A stretch of 64,000 bases of DNA from Bin125 sp026705025 (GTDB taxonomy: Bacteria > Chloroflexota > Dehalococcoidia > Bin125). Numbering within the stretch: the stretch's first letter is position 1; every line of letters begins with the position of its first letter. The position numbers and the translations under genes are program-made. Where the stretch lies: assembly GCA_026705025.1 (NCBI GenBank), contig JAPPBN010000045.1, positions 124,001 through 188,000 on the forward strand, in the 5' to 3' direction. The notes under the pieces were generated by a model. The model was not told the origin of the DNA and did not search any database. It was given only the letters and a program-made list of their open reading frames with translations. This document shows, in pieces, positions 44,863 through 53,940 of this stretch.

Positions 44863-46641
44863 TTAGACGGCGCACTCGCCTTCGCCGCGCTGGAGAATGT
44901 AGATGTCCTGGCGATCCCAGTCGATAAACATCGGCAGGGTGTCGGCGGAGAACTCCGGCGGCAGGGTGAGGTCGGTGAGCGTGTCCTGGATCGGACTGAG
45001 GCCGACCCGGTCCACCCAACTGCTGAACAGCTCTTGACCGTCCTGACGGTCGGAGTGATACAGGTCGATCACCCGTTCGACGGCGTCGGGAACGCGCTTG
45101 GCCGGGATGCGGACCTTCGGTACCAGCGTGCCCAGCCGCATCTCCTCGGTGCGGTAGGTGCCGGCGACGAACATGTGATAGGCGGGAATCTGACGGTTGC
45201 CGACCTTGATCGCGGCGCCGTGGAAGCCGATATCGGCGATGTGGTGCTGGCCGCAACTGTTGGGGCAGCCGCTCATGTGGATGCGCATCTTGCGGGTCAG
45301 CGGATCTTCGATCGCCATCGAGCGGACGCGCTCCTGCACGGCGCGGTTGAGGCCCATGGACGAGGTAATGCCGAGCTTGCAGCTGTCGGTGCCGGGGCAG
45401 GAGACGACATCCTCGATCTCCTGGGCGTCGGGAGCGCCCATGCCGAGGGCGTCGAGTTCCTTCCAGACCGCGTAGACAGCCTGGTTGGGAATCCAGCGCA
45501 GGACCACGTTCTGCTGCGGGGTGGTTCGTGCTCGCTCGCGGCCATACTTGCGCAGGATCTCGGCCAGGCCGCGGAACTGTTCCGGCGTCAGGTCGCCCTG
45601 ATCGATCGAAGCCTCGACCGCGGAGTAGCCGTCCTGAACCTGTGGGCGGACGTTGGTGGCGAGGAACTGCTCGAATCGCGCCGCATCGCCGTTGGGCGAG
45701 GGCAGCTCGACCGCAATCTCGCGCTCGTCGGAATCCTCGTCGTCGAGGTACAGCAACTCCTCGAGCGGCGGCGTCTCGGCTGACCAGCCCTTCTTCAGTT
45801 CTTCGTCGACCATCTCGCGGAAGGCCTCTTCGCCGACGCGGTGGACGAGGAACTTGAGGCGGGCCTTGAGGATGTTCTTGCGCAGCTCGTCGGCCGCGTT
45901 GAAGATGCGGATCACGGCCTCCGAGAGGGTGAGGAAGTCGGACATCGGCACGAAGTCGGTCAGCGTGACGGCTTCCTTGGGCATCGTTGAAAGGCCGCCG
46001 CCGACCATGACGCGGAAGCCGCGGACCTCTTGGCCGTCGATCACACGGACCTGTGAGAAGAAGGCGAGATCGTGGATGGCGGCGATGGCGGAGTCGGCCT
46101 CGCGGCCGGTGAAGTAGACCTTGAACTTGCGCGGCAGGAGCTGGGTGATCGAGTTGCGCACCCAGTAGCGGACGAACGCGCCGGCGTAGGGCGTAGGGTC
46201 GAAGACCTCGTCCTCGGAGATGCCGGCCCAGGGGTCGGCGGTGACGTTGCGTACGGTGTTGCCGCAGGCCTCGCGCGAAGACAGGCCGACCTTGCCCAGG
46301 ACCCGGAGCATGTCCGGCATCTGGTCGAGCGGTACGAAGTGGACCTGGATGTTCTGGCGGGTGGTGATGTGTCCCTTGCGCAGCGGCGCGAAGGTCTCGC
46401 AGACCTCCGCGAGTCCGTCGAGCTGATCGGACGTGACACCGCCCATAGGCAGCTTGATCCGGTTCATGTGCACGTCTGGCTGGCGCTGTCCGTAGACGCC
46501 CTGTCGCAGGCGGTAGAGCATAAACTCGACCTCTTCGCGCTGTTGCTCGCGGAAGGCGGTGGCTTCAGTCTCGAAGTCGTCGAGTTCGTCGTCCCAGATC
46601 GGGATCACGACTCCGGGAGTGTCGATTCTGGACTCGGTCAT
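44863..46641 (-). CDS. Assimilatory sulfite/nitrite reductase (siroheme, 4Fe-4S)
   Basis: The protein has 592 residues, the length of ferredoxin-dependent enzymes. Two ferrodoxin-like halves are present (MNRIKLPMGGVTSDQLDGL; GEIRTTPQQN-like TTPQQNVVLRW). The cluster/siroheme cysteines lie in SCPGTDSCKLGI (Cx5C) and SGCPNSCGQHHIADIG (Cx3C). It reduces sulfite to sulfide or nitrite to ammonia with six electrons; sequence alone does not settle which. The start at 46641 has GGAG with a 9-nt spacer; TTG five codons earlier is unlikely. It follows pncB by 32 nt. Confidence 0.9.
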   Translation of the reverse strand: MTESRIDTPGVVIPIWDDELDDFETEATAFREQQREEVEFMLYRLRQGVYGQRQPDVHMNRIKLPMGGVTSDQLDGLAEVCETFAPLRKGHITTRQNIQVHFVPLDQMPDMLRVLGKVGLSSREACGNTVRNVTADPWAGISEDEVFDPTPYAGAFVRYWVRNSITQLLPRKFKVYFTGREADSAIAAIHDLAFFSQVRVIDGQEVRGFRVMVGGGLSTMPKEAVTLTDFVPMSDFLTLSEAVIRIFNAADELRKNILKARLKFLVHRVGEEAFREMVDEELKKGWSAETPPLEELLYLDDEDSDEREIAVELPSPNGDAARFEQFLATNVRPQVQDGYSAVEASIDQGDLTPEQFRGLAEILRKYGRERARTTPQQNVVLRWIPNQAVYAVWKELDALGMGAPDAQEIEDVVSCPGTDSCKLGITSSMGLNRAVQERVRSMAIEDPLTRKMRIHMSGCPNSCGQHHIADIGFHGAAIKVGNRQIPAYHMFVAGTYRTEEMRLGTLVPKVRIPAKRVPDAVERVIDLYHSDRQDGQELFSSWVDRVGLSPIQDTLTDLTLPPEFSADTLPMFIDWDRQDIYILQRGEGECAV

Positions 46642-46673
46642 ACCGTAGTTCTCCAACTATGTTTATCTGGATT

Positions 46674-47921
46674 TCATCTTAGCAGCGAGGGATCGGTCTC
46701 CACCCGTCGAGGAACACGACCAACCGCTGCGCGAGCGCGCATCTGAGTCAGCGACTCACTACCTGCCGCGGTTCGTTGTCCGGCGGCCATGACCTGCTGC
46801 AGGAGCGGTTCGGCTTCTCCCAAGGGGGGCTCGTCGAATCGCGCGATCAGGTCGTGCTCCGGTAATCGCCACACTTGCTTGCGATGACCGATGCCTGGCT
46901 TACCCGGAGATCGCTTGGCTACCGGTCGGCCGTCGTACTCGACCATCTTGTAGGCCGAGTCCAACGTCGCCGCGTCGGGCGGGGCGACGATGCTGGTGCC
47001 GCAGGCGAAGATGTCGATTGGCGCGTTGGCGCTGAGCAGGTCGGCGATCTGGTACTCGTCGAGTCCGCCGCTGGCGACGATGCGGACATCGGACAAGCCG
47101 GCGGTGTCGAGCATGACTCGGGCTTGCCAGGCTTCCGTGCGCAAGTCCCCGGAGTCAATCCGGATCGCGCCGACGGAGCCGGGACCGAACCTCCGCGCAG
47201 TCCTGACAGCGTTGGCAACTCCTGGCTGCGTGTCGTATGTGTCGACCAGCAGGGTCGTGCCGGGATAGCGCGAGACGAACGCGTCGAATGCCTCCGCTTC
47301 ATCGCCCTCGGCCAGGACGAAGCTGTGCGCCATCGTGCCGGTGATCGGGACTCCGAAGCGCCGGCCAGCCTCGACCGATGACGTTGCCTCAAAGCCGGCG
47401 ATGTAGGTCGCACGCGACGCTTCGATCGCCGCTTCCGCGCCATGGGCGCGTCTCCCGCCGAACTCGATCACCGGGCGTCCTGCAGCGGCATCGACCGCGC
47501 GAGCGGCCTTGCTCGCCACCAGCGTCGGGAAGGCGATCTGGTTGATCATCGCCGTTTCGATGATCTGCGCCTCGGCCAGCGGCGCGATGACCTGGACCAA
47601 AGGTTCGTCCGGATAGACAATCGCGCCTTCCGGCGGCGCCCAGACGTCTCCGGTGAAGCGGAGTCGGCCTAGTTGGTCGATGAAGGCCTGGCTGAACTGT
47701 GGCAGCGAGCCAAGGAACTCCAGGTCGTCCTCGGAGAATCTCAATTGTTCGAGGAAGCTGAGCGCGCGATCGAGACCGGCCGCAATCAGGTAGTCCCACT
47801 GCTCCGGCAGTTCGCGCACGGTCAGCTCGAAGACAGCCTCCCTGGTCATGCCGCGCTCGTAGTAGAGCTGTGCCATGGTCAGCTCGTAGAGATCGACAAA
47901 CAGCGCTGACGGCGTGTTCAC
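46674..47921 (-). CDS. pncB: Nicotinate phosphoribosyltransferase
   Basis: The protein has 415 residues. The N-terminal FVDLYELTMAQLYYERGM is the family signature. The phosphoribosyl site includes EFGGRRAHGAEAAIEA (about 151-166), GTMAHSFVLAEGDEAEAF with the conserved His, and RIDSGDL. It makes nicotinate mononucleotide from nicotinate, feeding NAD synthesis. The start is GTG at 47921; TAGCGT, whose first three bases are the pncA stop codon, lies 7 nt upstream and there is no Shine-Dalgarno. With pncA it forms the nicotinamide salvage branch. Confidence 0.93.
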   Translation of the reverse strand: MNTPSALFVDLYELTMAQLYYERGMTREAVFELTVRELPEQWDYLIAAGLDRALSFLEQLRFSEDDLEFLGSLPQFSQAFIDQLGRLRFTGDVWAPPEGAIVYPDEPLVQVIAPLAEAQIIETAMINQIAFPTLVASKAARAVDAAAGRPVIEFGGRRAHGAEAAIEASRATYIAGFEATSSVEAGRRFGVPITGTMAHSFVLAEGDEAEAFDAFVSRYPGTTLLVDTYDTQPGVANAVRTARRFGPGSVGAIRIDSGDLRTEAWQARVMLDTAGLSDVRIVASGGLDEYQIADLLSANAPIDIFACGTSIVAPPDAATLDSAYKMVEYDGRPVAKRSPGKPGIGHRKQVWRLPEHDLIARFDEPPLGEAEPLLQQVMAAGQRTAAGSESLTQMRARAAVGRVPRRVETDPSLLR

Positions 47922-47931
47922 TCTGTGAACG

Positions 47932-48519
47932 CTATTCGATCAACGCGCCGGACTCAGCCATCGTGGTCAGCGCGGCCTCGCCATCGCCAGGCTGCAGATT
48001 GACGGCGGCCATCCCAGCCCGGGGCGCGAGGACTTCGAATCCAAGGCGGCAAGCGTCGAGGACCGTCTCCTTCACGCAGTAGTCGGTAGCCAATCCAACG
48101 ACAACGCACCGCTCAATCCCGGCTTCGAGCAGGATTTCCTCTAGTTCGGTCTGCTGTTGCGCGCCGCTCTGCGGATCGCGGGTCGTGAACCCTGAGTAGC
48201 CGTCGTTACCGTCAGCGCCCTTGCGCACCGTGGGGCCGGCGTTGAGAGCCAGGTCAGTGTGAAACTCGGCTCCCCAGCTGTCACCGACGCAGTGGACTGG
48301 CCAGATGCCGCCGTCCTGCTCAAAGTGCGGCGTGTGCTTGGGATGCCAGTCCTGCGTGTAGACGACAAGCGCGCCCGACTGCGAAGCGTCGGAGATTGCG
48401 CGGTTCGCGTAGGCAACCACATCGGCCGCGCCGCTCACGTAGAGCGAGCCGTCGGGATGCGCAAAGTCGTTCTGGATGTCAACGACAATCAGCGCGGTTT
48501 GCGAGTCGTAGGCGGGCAC
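47932..48519 (-). CDS. pncA: Nicotinamidase
   Basis: The protein has 195 residues of the isochorismatase-like hydrolase fold. Catalytic Asp is in VVDIQNDF (D14), a Lys near TVRKGADG and Cys in VVGLATDYCVKETVLDA (about residue 147). Metal-binding residues DWHPKHTPHF are in place. It hydrolyses nicotinamide to nicotinate. The start is GTG at 48519 with no ribosome site; the tRNA-Cys gene ends 24 nt upstream on the same strand, so pncA may be co-transcribed with the tRNA array. Confidence 0.92.
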   Translation of the reverse strand: MPAYDSQTALIVVDIQNDFAHPDGSLYVSGAADVVAYANRAISDASQSGALVVYTQDWHPKHTPHFEQDGGIWPVHCVGDSWGAEFHTDLALNAGPTVRKGADGNDGYSGFTTRDPQSGAQQQTELEEILLEAGIERCVVVGLATDYCVKETVLDACRLGFEVLAPRAGMAAVNLQPGDGEAALTTMAESGALIE

Positions 48520-48543
48520 GGAATGGAGTCAGAGGGGAGAGGT

Positions 48544-48617
<74 letters not shown>

Positions 48618-48638
48618 TGGTGCGCAGGTGCGTTGTTG

Positions 48639-48713
48639 TGGAGCGGAAGAAGGGATTCGAACCCTCGACCTTCTCCTTGGCAAGGAGACGCGCTACCGCT
48701 GCGCCACTTCCGC
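48639..48713 (-). tRNA. tRNA-Gly (GCC)
   Basis: Acceptor GCGGAAG/CTTCCGC and anticodon loop TTGCCAA give GCC. T-arm is GGGTTCGAATCCC. CCA is encoded after a T discriminator. Confidence 0.93.
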
Positions 48714-48763
48714 TGGTGGGGACATTGTAACCACCGGGCGGCAATCGGTGGTAGTCCGAGTGT

Positions 48764-48851
48764 TGGTGCCGAGGAGAGGACTCGAACCTCCACGCCCGCA
48801 ATGGGCACAGCGCCCTCAACGCTGCGTGTCTACCAGTTCCACCACCTCGGC
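48764..48851 (-). tRNA. tRNA-Leu (GAG)
   Basis: Acceptor GCCGAGG/CCTCGGC with a long variable arm (about 14 nt) typical of class II tRNAs. The anticodon loop TTGAGGG gives GAG. Discriminator A, CCA encoded. Confidence 0.92.
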
Positions 48852-48869
48852 ATGGCTGGTGGGTTGCTC

Positions 48870-48946
48870 TGGCAGGGGTGGCAGGACTCGAACCCGCGAC
48901 CTACGGTTTTGGAGACCGTTGCTCTGCCAAACTGAGCTACACCCCT
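48870..48946 (-). tRNA. tRNA-Trp (CCA)
   Basis: Acceptor AGGGGTG/CACCCCT and anticodon loop CTCCAAA give CCA. Discriminator G, CCA encoded. It is first in the Trp-Leu-Gly-Cys array; a -10-like TATGCT lies just upstream (48959-48964). Confidence 0.93.
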
Positions 48947-48958
48947 CCGTAAACACTG

Positions 48959-48964
48959 AGCATA
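48959..48964 (-). promoter_or_regulatory. -10 box (TATGCT) of the tRNA array
   Basis: TATGCT on the minus strand, 12 nt before the mature tRNA-Trp 5' end. The -35 region has no clear hexamer. Confidence 0.5.
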
Positions 48965-48987
48965 GCAGCTAGTCGAGTCCTCTCGAT

Positions 48988-49018
48988 GCCCGCCTGAAGG
49001 AACTGGCGGGCCTATTCT
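48988..49018 (+). promoter_or_regulatory. Palindrome and -10 box of the STAS gene
   Basis: GCCCGCC (48988-48994) and GGCGGGC (49005-49011) form a perfect 7-bp inverted repeat with a 10-nt spacer, ending 1 nt before TATTCT (49013-49018). The palindrome occupies the -35 region, where a regulator would block or replace -35 recognition. The leader of about 26 nt holds GAGGAGG. Confidence 0.45.
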
Positions 49019-49050
49019 GCAAGCAGACATTGCAGAGGAGGATTCGCATC

Positions 49051-49374
49051 ATGCTGGACCTGAACTCCGAGATTGAAGACGGCGTCCTTGTGCTGCACCC
49101 GACCGGCAGAATCGATGGCGCGACCGCGAAGGCCTACGAGGAGACTCTGCTTGATCGGATCGCCAACGGCCACACGAAGATTGTGATGAACTGCGAGGCT
49201 GTGGAATACGTTTCTTCGGCCGGCCTCCGCGTGTTGCTGATGGCCTCACGGCGCGCCGAGAAGCTGGTTCTCTGTTCCGTGCGCGACACCGTCAACGACG
49301 TGTTCAAGTTCTCGGGATTCGCCGAGATCATTCCGATTCATGGCGATCGCGAAGCCGCCATGGAGGCGTTCTAG
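49051..49374 (+). CDS. STAS-domain anti-sigma-factor antagonist
   Basis: The protein has 107 residues, one STAS domain. The phosphoacceptor is S56 in YVSSAGLRVLLMASR, aligned with the DSSGL motif of SpoIIAA/RsbV, with Ser in place of the usual Asp. Such proteins bind an anti-sigma kinase when unphosphorylated, releasing a sigma factor. No RsbW-like kinase or sigma gene is near. ATG 49051 has GAGGAGG with a 9-nt spacer. It is the only + gene inside a long minus-strand run. Confidence 0.9.
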   Translation: MLDLNSEIEDGVLVLHPTGRIDGATAKAYEETLLDRIANGHTKIVMNCEAVEYVSSAGLRVLLMASRRAEKLVLCSVRDTVNDVFKFSGFAEIIPIHGDREAAMEAF

Positions 49375-49382
49375 GCCATTCG

Positions 49383-50108
49383 TCAATCCGGATCGTCGGA
49401 CAGCGCTGCCTGGAACCGTTCGGGATAGTCGCCGACGATTCCGGTCACGCCCAGCTCGATGCAGTGCCTGATATCTGCGCGTTCGTTGACCGTCCAGACG
49501 AATGCCGCCATGTCGTGGGTCCGGCAGGCGGCGACATTGCTGGCAGTGAGGCCGGATCCATGCATGGAAATGCCGTCGAGCTGATGCTCGGCGGCGATTT
49601 GCCAGATGTCGGGCGTCGGCGCGATGCAGAGATGAGCGATGCGCCGGCCGCGCGGTGAGCGGCGGGACAGCTCGATCACGGTTGCGGAGTCGAAGCTCCA
49701 GAGCCAGATCCAGGGCAGCGCGCCGGCGCGATCGATTTCGGCGAGCACAGCATCACAGAGTGCGGGCACGTCAGCGTGCGGTGAGATCTTGAGTTCCGCA
49801 ACGAACAGCATCTGTCCGTCGACCAGCTGCAGTGCGTCGCGAAGGGACGGCACCGGTTCGCCTTCGCCGGCCTCCAGGCGCTGGAGTTCGGCGTAGGTCC
49901 TGTCGGCGAGCGGTCCGGTTGCGTTTGTGGTCCGCTGTAGCTCGTCGTCGTGAAACAGCACCGGGACGCCGTCTGCGCTGAGCTGTACGTCAACCTCGAC
50001 TCCATCGCAGCGCATGTCGAGTGCCTGGCGAATGCCCATCAGCGTGTTTTCGGGCGCGTGCCCCATCGTGGCTCGGTGTGCGATGACGAGCGGGGTATCG
50101 TGAGACAT
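49383..50108 (-). CDS. Glycerophosphodiester phosphodiesterase
   Basis: The protein has 241 residues. The GDPD signature is IAHRATMGHAPENT (catalytic His and Arg, about 11-24) with DGVEVDVQLSADGVPVLFHDDEL (Glu, Asp and second His, about 35-57). The TIM barrel ends with the typical FVWTVNERADI. It hydrolyses glycerophosphodiesters to glycerol-3-phosphate and an alcohol. There is no signal peptide from ATG 50108; the extra 23 residues of the longer frame are not hydrophobic. It is divergent from a methyltransferase gene. Confidence 0.9.
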   Translation of the reverse strand: MSHDTPLVIAHRATMGHAPENTLMGIRQALDMRCDGVEVDVQLSADGVPVLFHDDELQRTTNATGPLADRTYAELQRLEAGEGEPVPSLRDALQLVDGQMLFVAELKISPHADVPALCDAVLAEIDRAGALPWIWLWSFDSATVIELSRRSPRGRRIAHLCIAPTPDIWQIAAEHQLDGISMHGSGLTASNVAACRTHDMAAFVWTVNERADIRHCIELGVTGIVGDYPERFQAALSDDPD

Positions 50109-50145
50109 CGGCGATCTCGTTTGCGGTTCTTCACTGGGGATAGCG

Positions 50146-50964
50146 ATGCGGAACGAGGATATCGCCGAGATCTTCAATGCCAGCGGGCGTGATTACGAGT
50201 CCTCGGCGAGCGAGCTGATCAATCTGTCCGCTTCGATGCTGGTCGAGCGGTTGCAGCTGTCGGCCAGCGACGACCTGGTTGACCTGGGCTGTGGCAGCGG
50301 CGCGCTGATTTCCCACTCCGAGCAGCGACTGACCAACGGGAGCGCGATCGGAATCGATTTGTCTCGCGTCCAGTTGGAACTGGCACGTGAGCGGTTCAGG
50401 CTGTCGCCGCTGGAACCGCGCTTCATCCAGGAAGACGCCTCGGCCAGCAGCCTGGACAATCGGTCGGTCGATGCGGTCGGCCTCGGGCTCGTGCTGCCCT
50501 ACGTCGAGCGACCGCAGCAGTTGTTGAAGGAAGCGACCCGTTTGACGCGGCTCGGAGGTCGCGTCGCAGCTACCGTGATCGGCGCGCCATTCTTCGGAGC
50601 GCCGGGGACCCGATTTCTCGGTCTGCTGGAACGCCGCGGCGTCGCCTGGCCCGAAGTGGAGCTGCAGTTTGATCCTCGAGAGGCCGTCCGGCTTGCCCTG
50701 CTCTGCGACGTTGATGGCCGTCGCCTGGACGACGTCACGATTGAAGAGATCGAGCGGGAGTTCTGGTGGGACAGTTTCGACGAGTGGTGGCGAATGTTGC
50801 GGTTGTTCGGGTTTCTTCCCATTGGCCGTGACCGGGCGCTGGATGGGATCGCGCGAGATCTGCGCGAGGATGATCGCGTCGTCGATCCTGACGGCAAAGT
50901 CCGCTGCGCCGTCAAAATCTGGTTGCTTTCGGCGACTGTGAGTGAAGGAGATCCGTGGGTATGA
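50146..50964 (+). CDS. Class I SAM-dependent methyltransferase
   Basis: The protein has 272 residues. SAM motif I is VDLGCGSGALISHSEQ (about 45-60), and motif II-like VGLGLVLPYVERPQQLLKEATRL (about 108-130) follows. The C-terminal third has a Trp-rich segment (FWWDSFDEWWRMLRLFGF). The fold resembles ubiquinone/menaquinone or arsenite-type methyltransferases, but the substrate is unknown. GGGGA lies 6 nt before the ATG. The stop overlaps the next start (ATGA), coupling it to the flavin monooxygenase. Confidence 0.88.
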   Translation: MRNEDIAEIFNASGRDYESSASELINLSASMLVERLQLSASDDLVDLGCGSGALISHSEQRLTNGSAIGIDLSRVQLELARERFRLSPLEPRFIQEDASASSLDNRSVDAVGLGLVLPYVERPQQLLKEATRLTRLGGRVAATVIGAPFFGAPGTRFLGLLERRGVAWPEVELQFDPREAVRLALLCDVDGRRLDDVTIEEIEREFWWDSFDEWWRMLRLFGFLPIGRDRALDGIARDLREDDRVVDPDGKVRCAVKIWLLSATVSEGDPWV

Positions 50965-51971
50965 GTGCAGCCAAACGACGAATCTCCGTGAACCTGCCCT
51001 GGAATCCCGACTTCGTCGACACATTTGTCGCCCGAGCGCGACTCGCCGATGAGATCGGCGTCGACACGATCAGCGTGCTTGAGGGCTACGGACACGACGC
51101 CTTCACCGGCATGGCGCTCCTGGCTTACGAAACCGAGAAGGTGCGTATCGCGTCGGCGATTGTCAACGTCTTCTCTCGTACTCCGGCGACCCTCGCTCAG
51201 AGCTTCGGCACGGTGGACCAGCTGTCAGGCGGACGGGTTGTGGTCGGGCTGGGCGCGAGCGCGCCGGGAGCGATTGAACGCTTCCACGGGGTCAAGTTCG
51301 AGCGTCCGTTTGCGCGGATTCAGGAGACGGTCGAGCTGATCCGCCTGTACTGGTCGCGCGAGCGATTCAGTTACGAGGGTCCCACAATCCAGGTGGAGCG
51401 GGCCCTGGTCAGCGGCATGATTCCGGCCCAGCCGACTGCGCAGATCCATCTGGCAACCCTTAATCCCACGTCGGTGAAGATGACTGCTGAGATCGCCGAC
51501 GGCTGGATGCCGACCTGGATTCCCAACGATCGCGTGGGGGAATCTGTTGCCCAGGTCAAGCAGTGGTCGGTTGAGGCCGGCCGTCCGGCAGACGCCGTGG
51601 AAGCACGATCTCCTGGATCGGCAACCGTGTTACTCGACTCCGATCGGCAGGGTGAGATCGACCGAGGTTTCGCCCAGGGACTGGCGTTTTTCGCCGTCAG
51701 AAACGGTCCCGGATACTTCCACCAGTTCGAGCGTCAGGGCTTCGCCGAGGAGGTGGCGGCGATGCGTGAGGCGTGGCAGTCGGACGGCGTTGGCGCGGCG
51801 ACCGAGATTGCGATGGAGATTGCGCCGAGGTTCTCGAAGCGGGGATCGCTGGAAGCTTGCGCCGCGCATCTTGATGAGCAATCGACGCTCGGCGTCGACC
51901 TGCACCAGGTGTCGATCGACACAGACGACGATCAGCGCTGGGCGGACGCTCTCGCCGACCTGGTCGGCTAA
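50961..51971 (+). CDS. LLM-class (luciferase-like) flavin-dependent oxidoreductase
   Basis: The protein has 336 residues of the bacterial luciferase/F420-dependent TIM-barrel family. Marks are SVLEGYGHDAFTGMALLA, VRIASAIVNVFSRTPATLAQ, GRVVVGLGASAPGAIERFHG and LATLNPTSVKMTAEIADGWMP. It probably uses FMNH2 (or F420) to oxidise an organic substrate with oxygen. ATG 50961 overlaps the methyltransferase stop, with GAAGGAG 10 nt upstream; GTG 50955 is less likely. The flavin reductase at 24182-24766 could supply reduced flavin, which is inference. Confidence 0.9.
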   Translation: MSAAKRRISVNLPWNPDFVDTFVARARLADEIGVDTISVLEGYGHDAFTGMALLAYETEKVRIASAIVNVFSRTPATLAQSFGTVDQLSGGRVVVGLGASAPGAIERFHGVKFERPFARIQETVELIRLYWSRERFSYEGPTIQVERALVSGMIPAQPTAQIHLATLNPTSVKMTAEIADGWMPTWIPNDRVGESVAQVKQWSVEAGRPADAVEARSPGSATVLLDSDRQGEIDRGFAQGLAFFAVRNGPGYFHQFERQGFAEEVAAMREAWQSDGVGAATEIAMEIAPRFSKRGSLEACAAHLDEQSTLGVDLHQVSIDTDDDQRWADALADLVG

Positions 51972-52058
51972 CGCCTTGCCAAAGTTGTCGAGTAACGTTC
52001 ACTGAGGAAACAACCCCGTCAGATTGAAAGCTCACCAGGAACATCGAAGGGACGACCA

Positions 52059-52589
52059 ATGGCAGATACGAATCTGGCCGCTGCGCTGGCGAAGTTTACC
52101 GACCGCGTGCTGCGCTGGACGGCGCAGTCGATGGAGGACCTGAGTCAGGACGAGGTCCATTTCCGCACCTACGACGGACAGAACTGCATCGGGTTCGAGG
52201 CCTGGCACATCGCCCGCACCGCCGACAACCTGATCCACTTCGCCTTCGAGCGCGAACAACCGATCTGGATGTCTAGGAACCTGTTTGAGGAGTGGGGCCT
52301 GCCCAAGGTCGACCAGGGCACAGGCACCAGCTTTGACGAAGTATCCAGCTGGGTCTTCCCAGACGGAGCAACGATCGCCGGCTATCTGAACGATGTCGCC
52401 GACGTGATCGTGCCGCGCATCGCCGACATGACGCCCGAGTACCTCGACTCGATCACCCGTATCGTGCCGCAGGGCGAGCTGCCCAAGTGGGAGATCATCG
52501 GCCAGGTGATCATCAACCACTCGAACAACCACCTGGGGCAGATCAACGTGGGCCGCTCCATGCAGGGCAAAGAGGGACTCGGCTTCTAG
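52059..52589 (+). CDS. DinB-like four-helix metalloprotein
   Basis: The protein has 176 residues. The DinB/YfiT four-helix bundle is suggested by IGFEAWHIARTADNLIHFAF (first His, about residue 51) and by IINHSNNHLGQINVGRSM (two further His in the HxxxH-like pattern, about 152-156). DinB proteins bind a divalent metal through three His; some are thiol-S-transferases (mycothiol or bacillithiol). GAAGGGA is 8 nt before the ATG. It is 21 nt upstream of the amidase, so the two may be co-transcribed. Confidence 0.82.
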   Translation: MADTNLAAALAKFTDRVLRWTAQSMEDLSQDEVHFRTYDGQNCIGFEAWHIARTADNLIHFAFEREQPIWMSRNLFEEWGLPKVDQGTGTSFDEVSSWVFPDGATIAGYLNDVADVIVPRIADMTPEYLDSITRIVPQGELPKWEIIGQVIINHSNNHLGQINVGRSMQGKEGLGF

Positions 52590-52610
52590 CCGCCACTCGT
52601 TGGACCGCTC

Positions 52611-53930
52611 ATGTCCCAGCCCGACGACGGCAATCTGATTCAGCCGATCTCCCTGACTGAGCAGGTGGCGGCAACTCGTTCCGGCGAACTGTCCTTGCAC
52701 GATCACATCGCCAGGACGCTCGATCGGCTGGAACAGGTTAATCCGCTGATCCGCGCGATCCTGCCTGACATACGGATGCGCGAACGGTTGTCCTCTGAAG
52801 CGGCAGACATCGTGGACCGCTGGCCCGCGCCATCGTCGCGGCCATCCTTGTTCGGCGCGATGGTGGCGGTCAAGGACATCTTCAATGTCAGCCGGATGCC
52901 GACGCGCGCTGGTTCGGCAGTGCCGCCGGAGTCCTTCAGCGGGCGCGAGGCCGACGTCGTAGCTCGGCTCAAAGAGGCTGGCGCACTGGTGCTGGGCAAG
53001 GCCGTGACCACAGAGTTCGCTTACTTCGCTTCGGGGGCGACGGCCAATCCTCACAACAGGGAACACACGCCGGGCGGCTCGAGCAGCGGCTCGGCGGCGG
53101 CCGTGGCCGCCGGAATCGCGCCGCTGGCGCTCGGATCGCAGACCGTGGGTTCGGTGATACGCCCGGCCACATTCTGCGGGGTGGTCGGATTCAAGCCGTC
53201 CTACGATCGGATTCCGACGGGCGGCTCGCTGTACTACTCGCCGTCGGTCGACACCATTGGCTACTTCGTCAGCTCCGTAGCGGACGCATTGTTGGTTGCG
53301 CCCGCACTCCTGCTTGGCTGGCGTGCTGGCGAAGACACCGACGCGGGATCTCCGCGCATTGGAATCCCGATAGGGGCCTTTCTGGATCAGGCTTCGGGTG
53401 AGATGTTGGGGGCGCTTGACGCAGCTCGAGACCGCTTAATCGCCGCCGGCATCAGCGTTGAGCCCACTCCCACGCTGCATGACATCGCCGACATCAATGC
53501 CCGGCACCGAAATCTGACGACCTACGAGTTCGCCGAGGTGCATCAGGAGCGCTACGCGAGGTACGGGTCGATGTTCCGCCCGCAGAGCGCTCAGCTGTAT
53601 GAGGCGGGAGTGCAGATTTCGGCGGATGACGCCGAAGCCGGCAGAGCAAGCCGGATCGCGTTGCGCCAGCGACTGCACGAGCGGATGGATCGAGCCGGCA
53701 TCGACGCCTGGCTGGCCCCGTCGGCGGTCGGAGCGGCGCCTCACGGTCTTGGATCGACTGGCGATCCGGCCATGAACCTGCCCTGGACCCACGCGGGCAT
53801 GCCCGTGATTAACCTGCCGTTTGGCGAGGTGGACGGGCTGCCGCTGGGGCTATCTCTCGTTGGGCGATTCGGACACGACGAAAGACTGCTGGGTCAGGCG
53901 TTAACGGTTGAGGCGGCGCTGTCAGCCTGA
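52611..53930 (+). CDS. Amidase-signature family hydrolase
   Basis: The protein has 439 residues. The Ser-Ser-Lys triad is complete: Lys in MVAVKDIFNVSRMP (about 84), the Gly-Ser-rich HTPGGSSSGSAAAVAAGIA (about 150-168) with the cis-Ser, and the nucleophile Ser in SQTVGSVIRPATFCG (about 180). The C-terminus NLPFGEVDGLPLGLSLVGR fits. It hydrolyses amides; the substrate is unknown. No Shine-Dalgarno precedes the ATG, which is 21 nt after the DinB stop. The family also includes GatA, but no gatB/gatC are near. Confidence 0.9.
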   Translation: MSQPDDGNLIQPISLTEQVAATRSGELSLHDHIARTLDRLEQVNPLIRAILPDIRMRERLSSEAADIVDRWPAPSSRPSLFGAMVAVKDIFNVSRMPTRAGSAVPPESFSGREADVVARLKEAGALVLGKAVTTEFAYFASGATANPHNREHTPGGSSSGSAAAVAAGIAPLALGSQTVGSVIRPATFCGVVGFKPSYDRIPTGGSLYYSPSVDTIGYFVSSVADALLVAPALLLGWRAGEDTDAGSPRIGIPIGAFLDQASGEMLGALDAARDRLIAAGISVEPTPTLHDIADINARHRNLTTYEFAEVHQERYARYGSMFRPQSAQLYEAGVQISADDAEAGRASRIALRQRLHERMDRAGIDAWLAPSAVGAAPHGLGSTGDPAMNLPWTHAGMPVINLPFGEVDGLPLGLSLVGRFGHDERLLGQALTVEAALSA

Positions 53931-53940
53931 ACCGGGCAGG

